The notes under the pieces are model-generated. The model saw nothing but the letters and a program-made list of their open reading frames with translations, was not told where the DNA came from and searched no databases. DNA of 10,056 nucleotides. Source: Gammaproteobacteria bacterium (GTDB taxonomy: Bacteria > Pseudomonadota > Gammaproteobacteria > Burkholderiales > Thiobacillaceae). The translations under genes and the position numbers were made by a program. This document shows, one piece after another, positions 7,619 to 10,056 of the stretch; the stretch's first letter is position 1; every line of letters begins with the position of its first letter. The DNA is taken from positions 1-10,056 of the forward strand of contig JAHJNP010000067.1 of NCBI GenBank assembly GCA_018820745.1, read 5' to 3'.

Positions 7619-8411
7619 CCAAAGCTGTTTTCAAAGTATCGGTCCAGCCAGCAGGCGACCAGCTCACGTCATCCAGCCGGGCCACGCGGCGCACCCCGAT
7701 GACGCTGTTGCAAATCATCACTTCGTCGGCAGCGAGTATAGCGTCTGGAAGCGACCGACCGACATGGGTGCGGATGCCACGACGCATCGCCGCGCGCAGC
7801 AGACGCGTTCTCGCCACGCCGGCCACCCCGCACTGGCTCAGGTCGGGGGTGAACAGTTCGCCTTCCTTGACCCAGAACAGATTGCTCATCACGCCGCCGA
7901 TCACCGCGCCGCCATCGTCGCACAACAGCCCCTCGAAGATTTCCGGGTCGTCCCATTCCGACCGCGCCAGCACGTTCTCCAGCCGGTTCAGATGCTTGAT
8001 CCCGGCCAGCCGGGGCTGCCGCGACAGGCGTAGCGTGCACCAGCGTGCCGTGACATCGACTGCCGCGTCGGGCCGGGCATGCGGCGGCAAGGGCGTGGAC
8101 AGCAGGATGCGGGTGCAGGCCTGGGCGGCAGGCGGCGCATAGCCGCGTGCGCCGGCGCCCCGCGTGAGCATGATCTTGACGACCCCCTGCCCTGTCTCGG
8201 CCACCTGGCAGACTTCGGCGAGCAATCCTGCTTCGTCGGGACACGCCAGCGCCAGCGCCGCAGCGTCTGCGGCGAGTTTGGCGTACTGGTCGCGCCACCA
8301 CAGCGGCTGGCCGGCGTGCGTGCGCAGGGTGCGGAACACGCCGTCGCCGTAGGCCAGTCCGCGGTCCAGCGCGCTCACGGTGTCAGACCGTTGGCTGTTG
8401 ACGAGGATCAT
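7602..8411 (-). CDS. pabC: Aminodeoxychorismate lyase PabC
   Basis: PabC is a PLP enzyme that releases pyruvate from 4-amino-4-deoxychorismate to give p-aminobenzoate for folate synthesis. The 269-residue product has the fold-type IV aminotransferase layout of the family. It starts MILVNSQRSDTVSALDRGLAYGDGVFRTLR, with the DRGLAYGDGVFRT block at 16-28. The PLP lysine is Lys139 in GIKHLNRLENVLAR. The small-domain signatures GGVMSNLFWVKEGELFTPDLSQCGVAGVARTRLL and EVMICNSVIGVRRV also fit. Branched-chain or D-amino-acid aminotransferases share the fold, but the motifs and the position between pabB and mltG settle the call. Its ATG at 8411 overlaps the pabB stop by four bases (ATGA), so the two enzymes of the same pathway are likely made in step. 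Confidence 0.95.
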   Translation of the reverse strand: MILVNSQRSDTVSALDRGLAYGDGVFRTLRTHAGQPLWWRDQYAKLAADAAALALACPDEAGLLAEVCQVAETGQGVVKIMLTRGAGARGYAPPAAQACTRILLSTPLPPHARPDAAVDVTARWCTLRLSRQPRLAGIKHLNRLENVLARSEWDDPEIFEGLLCDDGGAVIGGVMSNLFWVKEGELFTPDLSQCGVAGVARTRLLRAAMRRGIRTHVGRSLPDAILAADEVMICNSVIGVRRVARLDDVSWSPAGWTDTLKTALDDDVD

Positions 8412-9727
8412 GGTTCAAGCGCGCGCAACAGGCCGCGCGCCTTGGCGCGGGTTTCGTCGAGTTCGCGCGTGGCGATGGAATCGGCGACGATGCCGGCGCC
8501 GGCGCGAAAGCTCAGCGTGCGCCCGCGCAGCAGGAAACTGCGGATCAGGATGTTGAAATCGAAGCTGCCGTCGCGGTTGATATAGCCGACGCTGCCGGTG
8601 TAGCTGCGGCGCGGCGCCTGCTCCAGTTCATGGATGATCTGCATGGTGCGCACCTTGGGACACCCTGTGATGGTGCCGCCGGGAAACACCGCGCGCAAGG
8701 CGTCGAGCACGCGCATGCCGGCGCGCAGCTTGCCGCGGACAGTGGATTCGATGTGATGGACGTGGCGATAGCTGGCGATTTCCATCAGCGCGTCCACTTT
8801 GACACTGCCCGGCTCGCACACCCGCCCGAGGTCGTTGCGTTCCAGGTCGACCAGCATGACGTGCTCGGCGCGCTCCTTGGGATGCGCCTGCAGACGGGCG
8901 CGCAGTGCGGCATCCTCGGCCGCATCGTCGCTGCGCGGATGGGTGCCTGCAATCGGCCGGGCTTCCAGCATCCCGTCCTGGTCAAGGCGAACCAGCCGCT
9001 CGGGCGACGAACTCACGATCGCCCATTCATCCAGTTGCAGCAACGCGGAAAACGGCGCCGGATTACGCTGCATCAACTGCGCCAGCAATGACGCCGCGGG
9101 AACCGGCGCGGCGAATTCAGCCTGCCAGCCGCGCGACAGATTGACCTGGAACACGTCGCCCGCGCGAATATAGTCCTGGATGCGCGCAACCCCGACGAGA
9201 AACGCGGCAGGGTCGTCTTCGCGCAGGTCGCACGGCGCCGGAACGGCCGGCAGCGGCGGCAGCGCGGCATCCAGATCGCGCTGCATGTGGTCGAGCAGCT
9301 CGGTCTGACCGGCTTCAGCCATCAGCACGCAGCGCCCGTTAGCGCGATCGAACAGGATCGCCGCAGGGATGCGCGCCAGCCAGGCAAGGGGGAAATCAGG
9401 ATCGGCCGCGAGACCGACGCTGGGCTCGAACAGGCCACCCAGCTCGTACGCGAACGCGCACAGCCAGCCGCCACTGAAGGGGAGTTCATGACTGGATTGC
9501 GGCGAAGCGGGCTGGAGTTGCATCGCCGGATGCGACTGCAATCCGTCCAGGCCATCGATGGCGGAAATTCGCACGACATCCTGCGGAAACGCAAACAGCA
9601 CGTCCCAGCCGGCATCGCCGCTGCTCAGAAAGAGGCCGGGGTAACGCCGCGGATCGGCGGCCTGTAGCCGGATCAGATCGGGCCGCCAGGTGTTGGACGT
9701 CAGCGACCACTCCCGGATTTCAGGCAT
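8408..9727 (-). CDS. pabB: Aminodeoxychorismate synthase component I PabB, PIAGT-type
   Basis: PabB converts chorismate to 4-amino-4-deoxychorismate using ammonia from the PabA amidotransferase, which is not in this window. The 439-residue product has a divergent N-terminal part with FSGGWLCAFAYELGG (84-98). A standard chorismate-binding domain follows: RIQDYIRAGDVFQVNLSR (182-199), SSSPERLVRL (239-248), PIAGT (258-262), EHVMLVDLERNDLGRVC (288-304), ESTVRGKL (327-334), FPGGTITGCPK (348-358), YTGSVGYI (376-383) and GAGIVADS (410-417). Classical PabB has PIKGT with a covalent-intermediate lysine; here it is Ala260, as in TrpE and in a described PIAGT subclass of PabB. Adjacency and overlap with pabC, and the lack of trpG or trpD nearby, support PabB over TrpE. 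The frame stays open to 9865, but that part lies over fabF. The ATG at 9727 is preferred; a TTG overlapping the fabF stop is a possible alternative. Confidence 0.9.
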   Translation of the reverse strand: MPEIREWSLTSNTWRPDLIRLQAADPRRYPGLFLSSGDAGWDVLFAFPQDVVRISAIDGLDGLQSHPAMQLQPASPQSSHELPFSGGWLCAFAYELGGLFEPSVGLAADPDFPLAWLARIPAAILFDRANGRCVLMAEAGQTELLDHMQRDLDAALPPLPAVPAPCDLREDDPAAFLVGVARIQDYIRAGDVFQVNLSRGWQAEFAAPVPAASLLAQLMQRNPAPFSALLQLDEWAIVSSSPERLVRLDQDGMLEARPIAGTHPRSDDAAEDAALRARLQAHPKERAEHVMLVDLERNDLGRVCEPGSVKVDALMEIASYRHVHHIESTVRGKLRAGMRVLDALRAVFPGGTITGCPKVRTMQIIHELEQAPRRSYTGSVGYINRDGSFDFNILIRSFLLRGRTLSFRAGAGIVADSIATRELDETRAKARGLLRALEP

Positions 9728-9750
9728 GGCCGAACGATCCGCAGCGAGGG

Positions 9751-10056
9751 TCAAGCGCGCTTGAAAATCAGCGAGCCGTTGGTGCCGCCAAACCCGAAGT
9801 TGTTCTTGAGTGCGAAGTCGATCTTCATGTCGCGTGCGGTGTTGGCGCAGTAATCGAGATCGCACTCCGGGTCTTGCGAGAAGATATTGATGGTCGGCGG
9901 CGACACCTGATGATGCACCGCCAGCACGGTGAACACCGACTCCACGCCGCCGGCGCCGCCCAGCAGGTGCCCGGTCATCGACTTGGTCGAGTTGACCACA
10001 GTCTTGTAGGCCGCATCGCCCAGGGCGAGCTTGATCGCATCGGTTTCGTTCTTGTC
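9751..10056 (-). CDS. fabF: 3-oxoacyl-ACP synthase II FabF, C-terminal 101 residues; 5' end outside window
   Basis: FabF condenses malonyl-ACP with acyl-ACP in fatty acid elongation. The last codon of the window is in frame. The fragment covers the C-terminal end of a thiolase-fold ketosynthase: DKNETDAIKLALGD at the start, then STKSMTGHLLGGAGGVES. That motif supplies the second active-site histidine (fragment residue 30) and the conserved lysine (25). PPTINIF, a variable CDLDYCANTARD stretch, and the closing NNFGFGGTNGSLIFKRA follow. The cysteine nucleophile and first histidine lie upstream, outside the window. FabB also carries the GH motif, but the sequence and the neighbouring pabC-mltG-tmk-holB order fit FabF. 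The stop at 9751-9753 is 23 bases before the pabB ATG, so they are likely co-transcribed. Acyl carrier protein gene acpP is expected further upstream. Confidence 0.95.
   Translation of the reverse strand, partial: DKNETDAIKLALGDAAYKTVVNSTKSMTGHLLGGAGGVESVFTVLAVHHQVSPPTINIFSQDPECDLDYCANTARDMKIDFALKNNFGFGGTNGSLIFKRA

Noticed and set aside
9728..9865. N-terminal extension of the pabB frame
   Set aside because: It overlaps the fabF 3' end, whose sequence is clearly coding, and does not resemble PabB.

Overview
The window looks like a chromosomal housekeeping region of a GC-rich betaproteobacterium (Nitrosomonadales/Rhodocyclales-like). This is inferred from base composition, from close family resemblance of every protein to proteobacterial orthologues, and from the gene order fabF-pabB-pabC-mltG-tmk-holB-pilZ-tatD. 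That order matches the E. coli fabF-pabC-mltG-tmk-holB-ycfH cluster with pabB and pilZ added. No tRNA, rRNA, CRISPR array, insertion sequence or prophage gene was seen.

Left part, + strand (1-3716). The 3' part of dnaK is followed by dnaJ, the Hsp70/Hsp40 chaperone pair. A strong intrinsic terminator and a small family of direct and inverted repeats lie between them. After dnaJ and a second terminator comes a solo gene for a secreted GlcG/HbpS-type protein, with the only strong Shine-Dalgarno sequence in the window, closed by a 15-bp-stem terminator. Next is tcdA, the tRNA t6A dehydratase, which may have its own promoter and a short overlapping leader ORF.

Right part, - strand (10056 down to 3780). 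This converges on tcdA and is a tightly packed operon-like array: the fabF 3' end (fatty acid elongation), pabB and pabC (p-aminobenzoate for folate), mltG (peptidoglycan glycan-strand termination), tmk (dTMP to dTDP), holB (DNA polymerase III delta prime), pilZ (type IV pilus assembly) and a TatD-family nuclease/hydrolase. Three junctions are 4-base ATGA stop/start overlaps (pabB/pabC, mltG/tmk, tmk/holB), and pabC/mltG overlap by 17 bases, so translation is probably coupled. The tatD gene is set off by a 107-base AT-rich, hairpin-forming spacer.

No undescribed multi-gene system is visible. The points most worth a second look are: a PIAGT instead of PIKGT active-site motif in PabB; the terminator and repeats between dnaK and dnaJ, with no Shine-Dalgarno sequence before dnaJ; the insulated secreted GlcG/HbpS gene; and a possible leaderless mini-ORF ahead of tcdA.
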